Shown: one piece after another, positions 23,724-32,799 of the stretch
How the letters are laid out: each line of letters opens with the position of its first letter
Numbering within the stretch: the first letter of the stretch is position 1
NCBI RefSeq assembly: GCF_003710825.1
Contig: NZ_RHHQ01000017.1
Span: 277,687-341,686 of the forward strand
Direction of reading: 5' to 3'
Source of the DNA: Brevibacillus fluminis
GTDB taxonomy: Bacteria > Bacillota > Bacilli > Brevibacillales > Brevibacillaceae
DNA: 64,000 bases
Made by a program: the position numbers and the translations under genes
The notes under the pieces: generated by a model
What the model was told of the DNA's origin: nothing
Seen by the model: only the letters and a program-made list of their open reading frames with translations
Database searches by the model: none

Positions 23724-25172
23724 ATGGAGCAGTCGTTTCAGCGATGGGTTTCCAACACGGCAGATTTGAAAATCGATCATATTGAAACAGATGGCGGTGT
23801 CATCCGCCTCTACTATTTAAGCACGATGACGGATCAAAAAGTCATCTATCAATATCTCATCCCGCGCCTGCAGGGGATGAATGTATCGACGATCACAATG
23901 CTCGAAATCGAGCGCGAAATTGGCGTATCAGAACAACAGCGGATTTTCGATGAAAACCAGATCATCGAAAGTTTACTGAGCGGCGGCGCCTACATCCATC
24001 TGGAACAAGCGGAGTACGGTATTTACTTTCCAGTCAAAGACACCGCATCGCGTCAAGTCAGCCCGCCTGAGAATGAGACAAATATTCTAGGGCCGCAAAA
24101 TTCATTTGTGGAGTCGCTGGAAATCAACCTCGCGTTGATTCGCAAATATATTCGATCACCGCGATTGTTCCATGAACATATGATCGTCGGCGAAACCGCG
24201 CCCAATGATATCGCGCTGGTGTATATGGACGGCATAACCGATGAGGAAAATGTGCAAACAGTCCGACAACGCATCAACAATCTCATGGTCGATAGCGTTA
24301 TCGATGCGAGCATGCTGGTCCAATACATCAAGGACAAAGAGTATTGCGTATTTCCGCAGCTGGTCCTCACAGAGAGGCCGGATCGAACCGTTGCGGGCCT
24401 TCTTCAAGGGCAAGTGGTCGTATTCGTACAAGGAAGTCCATTAGCTATACTCGGTCCAGTTACGTTCATCCAATTATTCCAGGCGACAGAGGATTCCTAT
24501 TTTCGTTGGAGCATTTCCACATTTTTGCGTCTCTTGCGCTTCTTGGCGATGTTTCTCGCCTTGCTGCTGACACCTGCATATGTAGCGGCGCTAACCTATC
24601 ATTATGAAATCATTCCGGCCGATCTGTTGATCTCGCTTGCTCAATCCCGTTCGAGAGTACCGTTTCCACCCTTATTCGAAGCGATCATGCTGGAGGGAAT
24701 CATTGAGCTTTTGCGTGAAGCCGGCGCCCGGTTGCCGACCAAAATTGGGCAAACGATCGGTATCGTAGGCGGTATCGTGATCGGGCAAGCCATCGTGCAA
24801 GCAGGGTTCACCAGCAACATTTTGATTATCATCGTCGCTTTGGGGGCTCTGTCATCATTCAGTTCGCCCAACTATATTTTAGGTGCAGTTATCCGCGTGC
24901 TTCGCTTTCCGATCATTTTGCTCGCTGGGCTATGGGGCGGATTCGGAATCGCGGTAGGAATATGTTTTTTGCTCACACATCTGCTGCGCCAAACAAGCTT
25001 GGGGCGCCCGTATCTTCACCCGGTATATCCGTTGCGCTTTGCGGACCTAAAAGACAGCTTCATTCGGGCACCGATTCAATTTTTTGGCATGCGTCCGCAA
25101 CTCTATCGACCAAAGGATGACTACCGCTTCAGCCCGAGAAAAGCCAAACAGCTGGATGACATTGACGAGTAG
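23724..25172 (+). CDS. Spore germination receptor, GerA-type A subunit
   Basis: 482 residues of the GerA/GerKA family. A soluble N-terminal domain (~1-240) contains the family landmarks SPRLFHEHMIVGE and LVYMDGITDEENV; the C-terminal half holds four or five membrane helices, with RSRVPFPPLFEAIMLEGIIE and TSNILIIIVALGALSSFSSP between them. It forms the germinant receptor in the inner spore membrane with the B and C subunits encoded next. The start region has GCGGGAG before ATG. Such operons are usually expressed in the forespore under sigma-G; I could not find a convincing sigma-G promoter. Confidence 0.93.
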   Translation: MEQSFQRWVSNTADLKIDHIETDGGVIRLYYLSTMTDQKVIYQYLIPRLQGMNVSTITMLEIEREIGVSEQQRIFDENQIIESLLSGGAYIHLEQAEYGIYFPVKDTASRQVSPPENETNILGPQNSFVESLEINLALIRKYIRSPRLFHEHMIVGETAPNDIALVYMDGITDEENVQTVRQRINNLMVDSVIDASMLVQYIKDKEYCVFPQLVLTERPDRTVAGLLQGQVVVFVQGSPLAILGPVTFIQLFQATEDSYFRWSISTFLRLLRFLAMFLALLLTPAYVAALTYHYEIIPADLLISLAQSRSRVPFPPLFEAIMLEGIIELLREAGARLPTKIGQTIGIVGGIVIGQAIVQAGFTSNILIIIVALGALSSFSSPNYILGAVIRVLRFPIILLAGLWGGFGIAVGICFLLTHLLRQTSLGRPYLHPVYPLRFADLKDSFIRAPIQFFGMRPQLYRPKDDYRFSPRKAKQLDDIDE

Positions 25173-25182
25173 GGGAGAGCTT

Positions 25183-26313
25183 ATGGAGATTAATGTCTAT
25201 CCCAAGAAGTCCAATCAATTACCCTCTTATTTGCTGGCAATTTTGGTTCACTCGAACCAGGTCGGCATGGGTGTTCTCGGCTTTCAGCGGTTTGTGGCAA
25301 AAGAGGCCGGACATGATGCGTGGATTTCGCTGATTGTCGCCGGGATCGCTGCTCATCTCATCATGTGGATCATCATGCGTACGTTGTCACTCTACCCTTC
25401 CTCCGATTTGTATGGGATCAATTGCGACGTGTTCGGAACGTGGATTGGAAATGTGCTGAATTTGCTCTACATGACGTATTTCACCATGATTACGATGGCA
25501 ATCTTGCGCTCCTACATTGAAGTGCTCCAAACGTGGATGTTCCCGAAAGTGTCGACGTGGTCGTTTGCTTTGGTCATTTTGGGACTCGCCTTGTATACGA
25601 TTTTCGGGGGAATTCGCATTATTACAGGCTTCACATTCATCAGCCTGGTCTTCACCGTGTGGGTAATCCTCGATATGTATTTTCCGCTGCAATATGCGAG
25701 ATGGTCCTATCTGTATCCTGTTCTGGAAGCCAAATTACCGCAAATCCTCAATGGTTCCATCGCAATGTCGTTCACAATGGTAGGCTTCGAGATTTCCTAT
25801 GTTCTTTATCCCTTTTTGCGTGAGAAACAGCGCGCTTCCGTATCTGCGCAACTTGGCATGCTCTATACCAATTTGATCTATTTATGCATTATGATCGTCA
25901 CACTCACGTTTTTCAGCAAAAAGCAGTTGATGCAAGCTGTTTGGCCGACCCTCAACTTGCAGCAGATGGTCTACATGCCATTTCTCGAACGGTTCGAATA
26001 TATCATCATTCCTATTTGGCTATTGATTATTTTACCGAACATCATGCTGTACACATGGTGTGTTTCACGCGGGTTCAAAAGAATGTTCAATTGGCCAGCC
26101 AAAAAAACCACGACTCTCGTTTTGGTGACGATTTTCATTGCTAGCCAATTTTTCTTGACACGCACGCATATCAACGCGATGGTCGATTTCGCTTCCAGAG
26201 TCGGGCTGTATGTGGTTTTCGCATACCCGCCATTCTTGTACGTCATGGCGTCGCTCAAAGCGATGTGGCGTAAAAAGAGGAGTGGAGGGCACGAGCATGA
26301 GAGTAGTACATAA
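25183..26313 (+). CDS. Spore germination receptor, GerB-type permease subunit
   Basis: 376 residues from ATG 25183 (ribosome site AGGGGAG), 10 bp after the A subunit stop. About ten hydrophobic helices make up an APC-superfamily amino-acid-permease-like protein; LAILVHSNQVGMGVLGFQRF and the charged loop RKRMF-type segments fit the GerAB/GerKB group. GerB subunits bind the germinant (amino acid or sugar) in the spore membrane; which one is not predictable here. The stop overlaps the C subunit start by 17 bp, so the three genes form one operon. Confidence 0.92.
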   Translation: MEINVYPKKSNQLPSYLLAILVHSNQVGMGVLGFQRFVAKEAGHDAWISLIVAGIAAHLIMWIIMRTLSLYPSSDLYGINCDVFGTWIGNVLNLLYMTYFTMITMAILRSYIEVLQTWMFPKVSTWSFALVILGLALYTIFGGIRIITGFTFISLVFTVWVILDMYFPLQYARWSYLYPVLEAKLPQILNGSIAMSFTMVGFEISYVLYPFLREKQRASVSAQLGMLYTNLIYLCIMIVTLTFFSKKQLMQAVWPTLNLQQMVYMPFLERFEYIIIPIWLLIILPNIMLYTWCVSRGFKRMFNWPAKKTTTLVLVTIFIASQFFLTRTHINAMVDFASRVGLYVVFAYPPFLYVMASLKAMWRKKRSGGHEHESST

Positions 26314-27451
26314 AATCTTGATGAAAAAAAGAGGCGTGTGCATTTTCATAACGTGTGTTCTTGCATTGCTTTGCGGCTGCGAACCTTCTCATGTGTTGGA
26401 TGAAACAGGACTCATCACCGTGATCGGTTTTGACCAACTGGACAAAGGGTTATACCGCGGCACTGCATCTATTCCAGTCGTGAACACCTTGGCGAAACAA
26501 AAAGTCCAGGTGGTTTCGGGCACAGGGATCACATTGCGGGGCATCGTCAACGAGATGGATTTGCAATTGGACCGTAAGCCGAGGCTTGGCCAGCTGCGCG
26601 TAATCTTGTACGGAGAGGAGATGGCAAAAAACGGTTTGATCTCATTTGTCCAGGCGCTGGATCGGACAGAAGTTGGCAGTCGGCCTTACTTGGCAGTGGT
26701 GGATGGGAAGGGCTATGACTTTATCAACGCATCGTTTCCTGAACAAGGAAACATCGGAATGTACTTGTATTACACCATCTTCAAAAATGTACGCGGGGAG
26801 CAGCTCCCTTCTCCCACGCTGCATGAATTTCTCCGCGCCTACTATAGCGAAGGCAGCGATCCTTATCTGCCTTTTATCGTCCGGAAAGGCGACGACATCA
26901 GAGTCAAAGGGCTTGCACTTTTTCGAAACGATCGGTATGTGGACTGGGTTAAACCGCAGCAGACGTTCTACATCAAGCTGATCCGCGACCAATTTAGGAC
27001 AGGGCTGTTCCAGACGTCCATCCCCAAAATCGGTGGAGAAAAAGGAAAGAAAGAGCAGGGGAATCAAAAATTGAAGGAAATCCCAATCGTGCTTGACACG
27101 CTCTCCAGCAAGACGGAAACCAAGCTGATCTCGGCGAATCCACCCGTTTTTCGAGTGACCATCAAGATCCGTACACGCTTGGCAGAGATTGATCAAAAGC
27201 TTAATTTGGAAAACCAGCAAGTGCTTGACCAGATCACGCAGGAAATTTCGAAGAAGATGGTCCATGAAATCGGTGACCTCATCTCGTTCTTGCAAAAAAG
27301 GGATGTGGATCCGATCGGCTTCGGCGAGCAGTACCGCGCACAGGTTCGCTCGGAAGACTTGACCAAGGACGAGTGGCGCAAGAGGTACAAGCAGGCCAAA
27401 ATCAACATCGATCTAAAAATGGACATCATCCGCTCCAGCATCACCAACTGA
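26297..27451 (+). CDS. Spore germination receptor, Ger(x)C-type lipoprotein subunit
   Basis: 384 residues from ATG 26297 with GTGGAGGG upstream. The N-terminus is a lipoprotein signal (KKRGVCIFITCVLALLCGC), with the lipidated Cys probably at 28. The mature part follows the GerC pattern: LITVIGFDQLDKGLYRGT, RLGQLRVILYGEEMAKNGL, YLYYTIFKNVRGEQLPSPTL, and a C-terminal domain near residues 255-380 where WRKRYKQAKINIDLKMDI ends the protein. It is the peripheral membrane-anchored subunit of the receptor complex. Confidence 0.93.
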   Translation: MRVVHKILMKKRGVCIFITCVLALLCGCEPSHVLDETGLITVIGFDQLDKGLYRGTASIPVVNTLAKQKVQVVSGTGITLRGIVNEMDLQLDRKPRLGQLRVILYGEEMAKNGLISFVQALDRTEVGSRPYLAVVDGKGYDFINASFPEQGNIGMYLYYTIFKNVRGEQLPSPTLHEFLRAYYSEGSDPYLPFIVRKGDDIRVKGLALFRNDRYVDWVKPQQTFYIKLIRDQFRTGLFQTSIPKIGGEKGKKEQGNQKLKEIPIVLDTLSSKTETKLISANPPVFRVTIKIRTRLAEIDQKLNLENQQVLDQITQEISKKMVHEIGDLISFLQKRDVDPIGFGEQYRAQVRSEDLTKDEWRKRYKQAKINIDLKMDIIRSSITN

Positions 27452-27733
27452 AGGGGGGCACTTTTGGATGGCAATGCTTTTCATTCGCTCTTGACTTCAT
27501 TGCTGTGATTCGGTTATATTCATCATATTCCCATCTGAGGAGGAATTTTGATGTCGGTGATCGTTCTTAACTAGTCAATTCCATAGTGAGGCTTACAACG
27601 AACCGCTTGGCCAACTGTGTTCTATGAGCACCGTTTATTTGGTTATGGGTTATTTGAAGCCTTGGAATTAGTTAAGAACAACGGATATCATACAATGCCT
27701 TAGGTGACATATACCTATCATTGCGCCCAAAAT

Positions 27734-27760
27734 CCGTGCTGTGTTCAGCGCGGTTTTTTT
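27734..27760 (+). terminator. Terminator upstream of the putative small RNA region
   Basis: CCGTGCTG pairs with CAGCGCGG (one G-T) around a 4-nt loop, followed by seven T residues. Confidence 0.75.
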
Positions 27761-27947
27761 ATGGCCGAAAAGCGTTTTTTAGGCGCGTTTCAAGCCATGA
27801 GACGGCAAAGGACTTTCCGAAAAAGGAATGGTTTTTGTATGGGGCTTTTTTAGGTATCGCAAAAGCGCAAGCCTGTCGATCATATCGCAGGTGCTGCGTT
27901 GTATGCGCACGAATGACAGGTTTTTTTGGCAACCTGTCGGTATACGA

Positions 27948-27988
27948 GGGCGGAGAATGACGAACGTTCATTCTCCGCCCTTTTTTTT
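27948..27988 (+). terminator. Strong terminator just before the MutS2-like gene
   Basis: A perfect 13-bp stem (27948-27960 with 27968-27980, GGGCGGAGAATGA on the left) and eight T residues. It ends 42 bp before the start codon, so transcripts from upstream should not reach the gene unless this is an attenuator. Confidence 0.9.
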
Positions 27989-28030
27989 GTGCAAAATCTG
28001 CCATAACCAAAAAAGGAGCGAACCAAACAC

Positions 28031-30064
28031 ATGAACGAAAAAGCGTTAAAAAGCCTGGAGTACGACAAAGTGAAAGAAAGCCTTCTGGACTATGCAGTGT
28101 CTTACGCAGGGAAACGGCATGTCGAGCAAATGAAGCCAATTGCTTCACCAAAGCTGCTGCGCAGGATGCTCGACGAAACGGATGAGGCCAAAGGGTTGCT
28201 TGAAACTGGCGTCAGCGTTCCGATTCCATCGCTCGAAGGGATCGAACACATTCTCTCGCTGCTCGGTACCGGTTACGTGTTTAGCGAAAAAGATTTTAGC
28301 CACATCCTACAATTTTTGACGAGCTGTGGGCAGCTGATGAAGTACATGTCGGCCAAAGCGAGCGTGGCACCCCATGTCAGCACCTATGCTGCCTCCATGT
28401 ATCCGCTCTTGAAAATGAAGGCAGAGATCGAACAGTGCATTCGCCATATGCAAGTCATCGATACAGCAAGCAAGGAGTTGCTCAAGGTGCGAAAACGAAT
28501 CGTTGTCTTTGAAGAACGGTTGAAAGCCAAGCTCGATTCGCTGATGAGCAAATACCGCTCGATCATGCAGGAGAATGTCATCAGCACCCGCAATGGCCGC
28601 TATGTGCTTCCGATTAAGAAAGAATACCGGAAACAAGTCGCAGGAATGGTCCTCGATGAGTCAGCTAGCGGTCAAACGGTGTACATGGAACCGACTGAGG
28701 CGAGCGCGTTCCAGTTTGAACTGAATGCTTTGCGAGCGGAAGAAGAACGAGAGGTCACAAAAGTGCTGATCCAGTTGTCTGCGCTGGTGGACGATTTTGC
28801 CCATGAGCTGCAAGTGAACGTCGACACTGTCGCCACCTACGATTTTCTTTTCGCGAAAGCAAAATATGCCTTGGCGATCGGCGGTTCCAACGTGCAAGTG
28901 AACGAGGAAGGGAAAATCTCGCTTCGCAATGCACGGCATCCTTTGCTGAAAACAAAAATGGTGCCACTGCATTTCGAAATCGGTTATCGCTATCGATCGC
29001 TAATCATTACCGGCCCGAATACGGGCGGCAAAACGCTCACGCTCAAAACGGTCGGTTTGCTGACAGCGATGGTCCAATCCGGATTGCTGGTGCCAGTGCA
29101 AGCTGGGAGCATGTTCGCACTTTTCGATAATATCGCTGTCGATATCGGCGACGGGCAAAGCATCGAGCATGCGTTGAGCACCTTTTCTGCTCATATCCAT
29201 AACGTCATTGACATCTTGAAAATTACGGATCGTTCTACATTGGTGCTGATCGATGAGATGGCTTCCGGCACCGATCCAGGAGAAGGAGTGGGGCTTTCGA
29301 TCGCAATCCTGGAAGAATTGCATCGCCGGAAGGCAACGACGATCGCGACCACCCATTTCAACGAAATCAAAAATTTTGCCGCGGCGGCAGACGGCTTCGA
29401 AAATGCGCGGATGGAATTCGATGCAGACACCCTTCAGCCGTTGTACCGACTGCGAATTGGGGAAGCCGGCCAGAGCTATGCGTTTTCGATCGCGCTTAAG
29501 CTAGGGCTGCCAACGGCTATCATCGAACGTTCGCGGGAGCTTACCGGTGGTCAGGGAACGAGTCCGAGCAGCACGGATACGAAGAACGAAAGCTTTGTGA
29601 TGAGTGATCAAGCTCTTGGTGAAGAGGGAGGAACGATCAAATCCTTCAGTAAAGATGAAGACAAGGTAACGGCAGACGTAACTGTCGATACAGGAATCAC
29701 GACAGATTCACCGTATTCACAAAAGTCCGCAGGCACTGTTGCGCAACCAGAGACTTCCAGAGAAGGCAAACGCGATCGACCATTTGCCCTCGGTGATTGC
29801 GTCTACATCGCTTATTTGGACAAAATCGGCATCGTGTACCGGGCGGAGGATTCGAAAGGCAACATCGGCGTGATCATTCAAAAACAAAAATGCACGATTC
29901 ATAAAAAACGTCTTGAGCTGCGCGTCGAGAGCCAGCAGCTTTATCCGGCGAACTATGATTTTGACATCGTGTTCGATACAAAAGAAAACCGCAAAAAACG
30001 AAAGCTGATGAATCGCAAATATGTGGAGGGGCTCTCCATCGACATTTTGCCGGAAGACCAGTAA
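28031..30064 (+). CDS. MutS2-like ATPase lacking the Smr nuclease domain
   Basis: 677 residues, AAAGGAGCG upstream. The MutS2 pattern is clear: LEYDKVKESLLDYAVS at the start, clamp/lever region with NGRYVLPIKKEYRKQVAG and SASGQTVYMEP, Walker A GPNTGGKT (328-335), LVLIDEMASGTDPGEG and the THFNEIKNFA segment. The C-terminus keeps a KOW-like barrel (FALGDCVYIAYLDKIGIVYR) after a low-complexity Ser/Thr/Asp insert, but the ~100-residue Smr endonuclease domain is absent. MutS2 acts in recombination control and ribosome rescue; a short, Smr-less paralogue may have a narrower role. It is followed at 18 bp by a polyamine synthase gene. Confidence 0.85.
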   Translation: MNEKALKSLEYDKVKESLLDYAVSYAGKRHVEQMKPIASPKLLRRMLDETDEAKGLLETGVSVPIPSLEGIEHILSLLGTGYVFSEKDFSHILQFLTSCGQLMKYMSAKASVAPHVSTYAASMYPLLKMKAEIEQCIRHMQVIDTASKELLKVRKRIVVFEERLKAKLDSLMSKYRSIMQENVISTRNGRYVLPIKKEYRKQVAGMVLDESASGQTVYMEPTEASAFQFELNALRAEEEREVTKVLIQLSALVDDFAHELQVNVDTVATYDFLFAKAKYALAIGGSNVQVNEEGKISLRNARHPLLKTKMVPLHFEIGYRYRSLIITGPNTGGKTLTLKTVGLLTAMVQSGLLVPVQAGSMFALFDNIAVDIGDGQSIEHALSTFSAHIHNVIDILKITDRSTLVLIDEMASGTDPGEGVGLSIAILEELHRRKATTIATTHFNEIKNFAAAADGFENARMEFDADTLQPLYRLRIGEAGQSYAFSIALKLGLPTAIIERSRELTGGQGTSPSSTDTKNESFVMSDQALGEEGGTIKSFSKDEDKVTADVTVDTGITTDSPYSQKSAGTVAQPETSREGKRDRPFALGDCVYIAYLDKIGIVYRAEDSKGNIGVIIQKQKCTIHKKRLELRVESQQLYPANYDFDIVFDTKENRKKRKLMNRKYVEGLSIDILPEDQ

Positions 30065-30082
30065 TGCGAAAGAGGTGAAAAG

Positions 30083-31270
30083 ATGAAACATGGAATAGAG
30101 ACAGCGAGCGCGAATGTTCGTCTGGAGGAAGGGGTTCGGGTCATCGAGCAATTTTTGCTCGCCTGCTATTTCAAGCCAGGTATATCGACCAAAGAGCTTG
30201 CCCGCTGCTTGTTCCTTCCCGTGCCGGTTGCAGCGGCAATCAAAAAAGAACTGATCAAGGCGGGAGCGCTGCGTCAAGCGGATGGCGTATTCTGCACCCC
30301 TAGAGGGAAGGGGTGGATTGAGGACGATTGGGGCTACCAAGGATTGGATGAGCGAGTCTATCGAGAGCTTTTGGACAATGAGTTGGAGACCACTTTGCTG
30401 TATCGTGAGGTTTTTCCCGAATTGAGCGATCTCTTGCAAATGCGGCCACAAGTTGACGTACAGATTGATCAGTCTCATTGCACACCACAGACGAGTTTGC
30501 GCCGAGCGGTTCTTTGTCTGCGTCAACACAGTTTGATCGGCAAAAAAATCTTGTGTATCGGTGATGACGATTTGGTCAGCATTTCAATCGGCCTCTTGCT
30601 GAAGCGGTTGTTTCCTGCCGACAGCCATGGGAAAACACACATCGAGGTTGTCGATCTTGATTTGCGTTACCTCGATCATATCAGCCAAATCGCATCTGAA
30701 AGAGCATTGCCGATTACGTGTCATATCCACGATTTGCGAAAGCCGCTTCCCGCCAAGCTTTTGGGACGCTTTGATTGCTTTTTTACCGATCCGCCCTACA
30801 CGCTGCAAGGGATGGGGCTGTTTGTTTCACGCGGGATCAGCGCTTTGAAGAAACAGTCGGGTCATCCGATTTTTCTGTCGTTCGCGCATAAATCACCCGC
30901 ATTCATGCTGGCTATGCAGCGTGAATTTGTCCAAATGGGCTTGAGCGTCACGGCAACACTACCGGGCTTTAACGAATACGTCGGAGCCGAGATGATTGCC
31001 AACCGAAGCCAAATGCTGATCCTGCAGACGACCGAACGAACAGGACCCGCTTATATGGATGCCTTCACAAATGCTTTGTACACCGGTGAGGTCAAGAGGA
31101 CGCTGCGCACATATCGCTGCAAACGATGCAGCCGTACTCACCAAGTCGGTGTGCATTGCGATCACGCAACGATCGAGGCGCTCAAAAAACAAGGATGCCC
31201 AGGATGCGGGAGCCGTGTGTTTTTATTGGTCGAAAAAACAGAAATCGCGAGAAAGGCAGGAAACAAATAA
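30083..31270 (+). CDS. bpsA: N4-bis(aminopropyl)spermidine synthase family protein
   Basis: 395 residues. An N-terminal winged-helix-like region (~15-90) leads to a Rossmann methyltransferase-like domain typical of BpsA/DUF43: DQSHCTPQTSLRRAVLCLRQ, GDDDL at 160-164, and TDPPY at 235-239. The C-terminal ~55 residues hold paired cysteines (YRCKRC and GCPGCGSRVF) and look like a zinc ribbon. Characterised BpsA adds aminopropyl groups to spermidine to make branched polyamines, mainly in thermophiles. AGAGGTG precedes the ATG; the gene is 18 bp after the MutS2-like gene, so probably co-transcribed. Confidence 0.82.
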   Translation: MKHGIETASANVRLEEGVRVIEQFLLACYFKPGISTKELARCLFLPVPVAAAIKKELIKAGALRQADGVFCTPRGKGWIEDDWGYQGLDERVYRELLDNELETTLLYREVFPELSDLLQMRPQVDVQIDQSHCTPQTSLRRAVLCLRQHSLIGKKILCIGDDDLVSISIGLLLKRLFPADSHGKTHIEVVDLDLRYLDHISQIASERALPITCHIHDLRKPLPAKLLGRFDCFFTDPPYTLQGMGLFVSRGISALKKQSGHPIFLSFAHKSPAFMLAMQREFVQMGLSVTATLPGFNEYVGAEMIANRSQMLILQTTERTGPAYMDAFTNALYTGEVKRTLRTYRCKRCSRTHQVGVHCDHATIEALKKQGCPGCGSRVFLLVEKTEIARKAGNK

Positions 31271-31326
31271 CAGGAAGCCACGTCCAATAAGAGGAACGTT
31301 CCCACTACTTGACGAGGTGATCAACG

Positions 31327-31971
31327 ATGAAAGCAACGCGCACTCTACTGACTAGCACTGCAGTAACTTTGCTCGCCCTTACTTTTTCTGGCTTTAGCCA
31401 TGCAGCGACCAATCCAGCACAACCGGGAGCAACCCCGGGCACACAGAACAACAACGTACCTTTCGTGCAGCCAGCTCAAACGACGCTGAAAGCCGCACAA
31501 GGGATTCACCTCATTGTAGATGGACTGCATCTGTCGCTTGCGGGCATAGTCTTTTTCAAAAAACCGGAGGCGACCGATTATTTCGCACTGGCGAAGAACG
31601 ATGCGTGGTATGCAAATGATTTGATCGTCGCTGCCCATAATGGATTTGACCTCCCGGCAGATCTGCAACCCGACCAGGTTTGGACAAAGGAAGTGTTCAT
31701 CCATCAGCTGATGCTGGCCTTAGAAAAACACAGCAACTTGCCGATGATCAAAATTGCGCCAAAAGATTTCACCGATCAGGACCAAGTCGACCCGCGCTAT
31801 CAAGGCACCATACAGCGTGCAATCGTGCTCGGCATTGTAACGCTTGACAATGACGGAAAGCTCCATCCGAAAGACGCGCTCACGCAAGAAGATGCGACTG
31901 CGCTCATCGGCCATGCCGTCGATTATGCCAAAACGCATCCGGGTCCTTCGGATCAACGTCCCGCACAGTAA
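31327..31971 (+). CDS. Secreted protein with SLH-like domain
   Basis: 214 residues. A Sec signal peptide (KATRTLLTSTAVTLLALTFS, cleavage near SHA-ATN) is followed by a Pro/Gln/Asn-rich segment and then two SLH-like repeats: ATDYFALAKNDAWYANDLIV and the clearer DFTDQDQVDPRYQGTIQRAI, with ALTQEDATALI. SLH domains bind pyruvylated cell-wall polymers or assist S-layer attachment, though the repeats here are degenerate. Only one SLH unit is convincing. GACGAGGTGATC supplies the ribosome site. Its function cannot be stated beyond probable cell-surface location. Confidence 0.72.
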   Translation: MKATRTLLTSTAVTLLALTFSGFSHAATNPAQPGATPGTQNNNVPFVQPAQTTLKAAQGIHLIVDGLHLSLAGIVFFKKPEATDYFALAKNDAWYANDLIVAAHNGFDLPADLQPDQVWTKEVFIHQLMLALEKHSNLPMIKIAPKDFTDQDQVDPRYQGTIQRAIVLGIVTLDNDGKLHPKDALTQEDATALIGHAVDYAKTHPGPSDQRPAQ

Positions 31972-32003
31972 AAGTAAGGACAATTTGTGACTATTTTGTA
32001 TGT

Positions 32004-32047
32004 TTTGTGACTTGATCACCGTATCATGCTGCTATTTGTCGTATAAT
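32004..32047 (+). promoter_or_regulatory. Promoter of the Crp/Fnr gene with activator-type site
   Basis: The -10 box TATAAT is at 32042-32047 with no recognisable -35 at 17 bp. The palindrome GTGACTTGATCAC (32007-32019) is centred about 41 bp before the expected start, the class II position for Crp/Fnr activators. TTTGTGACT occurs at 31984 and 32004, 20 bp apart. Confidence 0.55.
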
Positions 32048-32086
32048 CGAGAGGCATACTTTCTAATGAAAGGCTGAGCCACCGCT

Positions 32087-32749
32087 ATGCGCAACGATCA
32101 GATCGAGGAAGTCATCCAACTTTTTCCGTTCCTTTCGGCCATTTCCACGAACGATTGGAACCAGGAGGGAGTCGAAATTGTCTCGCTGCCCGTCCATTTC
32201 GTCATCCCCGAGGGCAAGCTGCTGAATCACGCGGCGCTTATTTTGGAAGGGGCAGTTCGGATGTCACGGCTTGGCACGAACGGAAGAGAAGTCACACTGT
32301 ATCGGCTTACGAATGGCGAGTGCTGCCCGTTGATGATGGCAAGCATCCTAGGGGAATCCGCCTACGAGGCATCCGCATGCATCGAGAAGCCGACCCGAGC
32401 CCTTGTGATTCCCGTGCCGCTGTTCTTCGTTTGGCTCGACACGTACAAAAGTTTTCGTCAATTTGTGTTCCAAACGTTCGCCAAGCGCCTGATCCTGATG
32501 TCCAATCTGATCGACAGCATGAAATTCAAGTCAATCCGGACTCGCATCGCAGAGTATGTGCTCGAAAAGACAACGGACGAATGCAATGTTTTGACGATCA
32601 CCCATGACCAACTATCCATGGAGCTCGGGACGGTACGAGAAGTGATCAGTCGGACGTTAAAAGGGATGGAGAGAGAGGGCATGCTGCGTTTGGGTCGCGG
32701 CCAAATCACCCACATCCAGCGACACCAGCTATTGACCGCAATCGAATAA
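32087..32749 (+). CDS. Crp/Fnr-family transcriptional regulator
   Basis: 220 residues: a cyclic-nucleotide-binding-like barrel (~20-125) and a C-terminal winged helix (~150-212) with the recognition helix in LTITHDQLSMELGTVREVISRTLKGM, split here at its turn. The barrel has no N-terminal Cys cluster, so an FNR-type FeS sensor is unlikely, and cAMP-binding Arg/Ser residues are not obvious. Cys107, Cys108 and Cys120 region cysteines (GECCPL, ASACIE) could be redox-sensitive; that is speculation. It may activate itself through the palindrome at its promoter. A terminator follows. Confidence 0.88.
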   Translation: MRNDQIEEVIQLFPFLSAISTNDWNQEGVEIVSLPVHFVIPEGKLLNHAALILEGAVRMSRLGTNGREVTLYRLTNGECCPLMMASILGESAYEASACIEKPTRALVIPVPLFFVWLDTYKSFRQFVFQTFAKRLILMSNLIDSMKFKSIRTRIAEYVLEKTTDECNVLTITHDQLSMELGTVREVISRTLKGMEREGMLRLGRGQITHIQRHQLLTAIE

Positions 32750-32770
32750 GGCTGAAAAAGCAAGCGTATA

Positions 32771-32799
32771 AACCGGGGACTGGTGATCCCCGGTTTTTG
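32771..32799 (+). terminator. Terminator after crp/fnr gene
   Basis: ACCGGGGA pairs with TCCCCGGT around a CTGGTGA loop, followed by TTTTG. Confidence 0.85.

Larger units (their letters stand above)
27452..28030 (+). other. Non-coding stretch with gene debris and a terminator-bracketed segment
   Basis: The first part (to ~27700) holds a good ribosome site and ATG at ~27551 leading to only seven codons (MSVIVLN), and a decayed frame ending EHRLFGYGLFEALELVKNNG; I cannot name the family. The second part is bracketed by terminators at 27734-27760 and 27948-27988 and contains a further hairpin (GACAGGTT ... AACCTGTC near 27915-27938). It could be a small RNA or a leader of the following gene. 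No known riboswitch consensus was recognised. Confidence 0.4.

Noticed and set aside
27767..27859. 30-codon ORF after the terminator at 27734-27760
   Set aside because: No ribosome site, and the sequence is Arg/Phe-rich without family resemblance; more likely part of a structured RNA.
27760..27990. Possible c-di-GMP riboswitch (GEMM-like pieces)
   Set aside because: Fragments such as GGCAAAGG and GCGCAAGCC only loosely resemble the consensus and the required order and pairings are not met.
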